This document shows positions 37,370 to 37,432 of a DNA stretch of 37,432 nucleotides, piece by piece (within the stretch, counting starts at the first letter, position 1; each line of letters starts with the position of its first letter). The translations under genes and the position numbers were made by a program. Origin of the DNA: Mycobacterium sp. 1423905.2 (GTDB lineage Bacteria > Actinomycetota > Actinomycetes > Mycobacteriales > Mycobacteriaceae); assembly GCF_001673155.1 (NCBI RefSeq), contig NZ_LZLE01000311.1:1-37432 (forward strand). Reading direction: 5' to 3'. A model generated the notes under the pieces. That model was not told where the DNA came from and did not search any database. It saw only the letters and a program-made list of their open reading frames with translations.

Positions 37370-37432
37370 GTTGCCGTTCCCAGAGCAGCAGGACCGCGGT
37401 CACCAAAGCGAAGCCGAACAGGAAGTCTTCGA
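37356..37432 (-). CDS. crtYd: C-terminal fragment of lycopene cyclase domain protein (CrtYd-like), cut by window edge
   Basis: Reading from the right edge on the minus strand, the frame gives EDFLFGFALVTAVLLLWERQ, then RARR and a TGA at 37358-37356. The acidic-x-F-L-F start of a last membrane helix, followed by a hydrophobic stretch ending in W and basic residues, is how heterodimeric lycopene beta-cyclase subunits of actinobacteria (CrtYc/CrtYd) end. Only 24 residues are visible. The call rests on this motif plus the immediate overlap with crtT and crtU. Which subunit it is cannot be decided with certainty; CrtYd is more likely at the end of the pair. Confidence 0.65.
   Translation of the reverse strand, partial: EDFLFGFALVTAVLLLWERQRARR

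Overview
The window is high-GC actinobacterial chromosome. Gene content and order point to a pigmented, non-tuberculous Mycobacterium. The left two thirds follows the gene order that M. tuberculosis carries from nrdE (Rv3051c) to the lipoprotein Rv3033: nrdE, a TetR regulator with a Baeyer-Villiger monooxygenase, nrdF2, a DUF3349 protein, adhC, fecB, ctaD, serB2, an ABC ATPase, a Nudix hydrolase, echA17, two methyltransferase-type proteins, a DUF3298/RsiV-type secreted protein, a PQQ-like lipoprotein, a left-handed beta-helix transferase and a DUF4333 lipoprotein. The species is not fixed by what I can see.

Region by region: (1) 1-1790 is the 3' part of nrdE. (2) 1792-5795 is a cassette that I do not recall between nrdE and the TetR/monooxygenase pair in M. 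tuberculosis: a TetR regulator divergent from a DUF1772-like membrane protein, a NIPSNAP protein, a DUF4267 membrane protein, a zinc-independent MDR oxidoreductase and an F420-type LLM oxidoreductase. (3) 6005-8459 is a second TetR gene and its flavin monooxygenase, separated by a perfect 20-bp inverted repeat. (4) 8483-10820 is a propeller lipoprotein, nrdF2 behind two NrdR-box-like sites spaced 32 bp apart, and a 54-residue Cys-rich protein whose stop codon overlaps that of nrdF2. (5) 10843-14254 holds a DsbA-fold nitroreductase-like protein, the DUF3349 protein, adhC and fecB. (6) 14422-22888 is a long plus-strand run (ctaD, serB2, then ABC/Nudix/echA17/methyltransferase/THUMP-like protein with overlapping or nearly overlapping ends, then the DUF3298/RsiV-type protein). 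(7) 22892-25641 holds the envelope-related genes.

The right third (25773 to the end) is a carotenoid and light-protection island. A minus-strand operon mmpL-tspO-photolyase is divergent from idi2-glycosyltransferase, with a MarR gene converging on the latter. A three-gene stress-like cassette (DUF3140, DUF2945, a conserved unknown) follows. Then comes a tightly overlapping minus-strand operon that enters from beyond the right edge: lycopene cyclase (CrtYd-like C-terminus), crtT-like methyltransferase, crtU (beta-carotene desaturase/methyltransferase making aromatic rings) and a Rieske oxygenase. Together these suggest isorenieratene-type (leprotene) pigment. The Rieske enzyme and glycosyltransferase are candidates for hydroxylating and glycosylating it, and the MmpL protein for moving it to the envelope; this last step is inference. 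The prenyl transferase, phytoene synthase and phytoene desaturase genes are not in the window and would be expected just to the right.

I saw no tRNA, rRNA, insertion sequence, CRISPR array or phage gene. No gene-free stretch exceeds 300 bases. The longest gaps are 3698-3913, with one palindrome, and 5796-6004, in which I see nothing clear.
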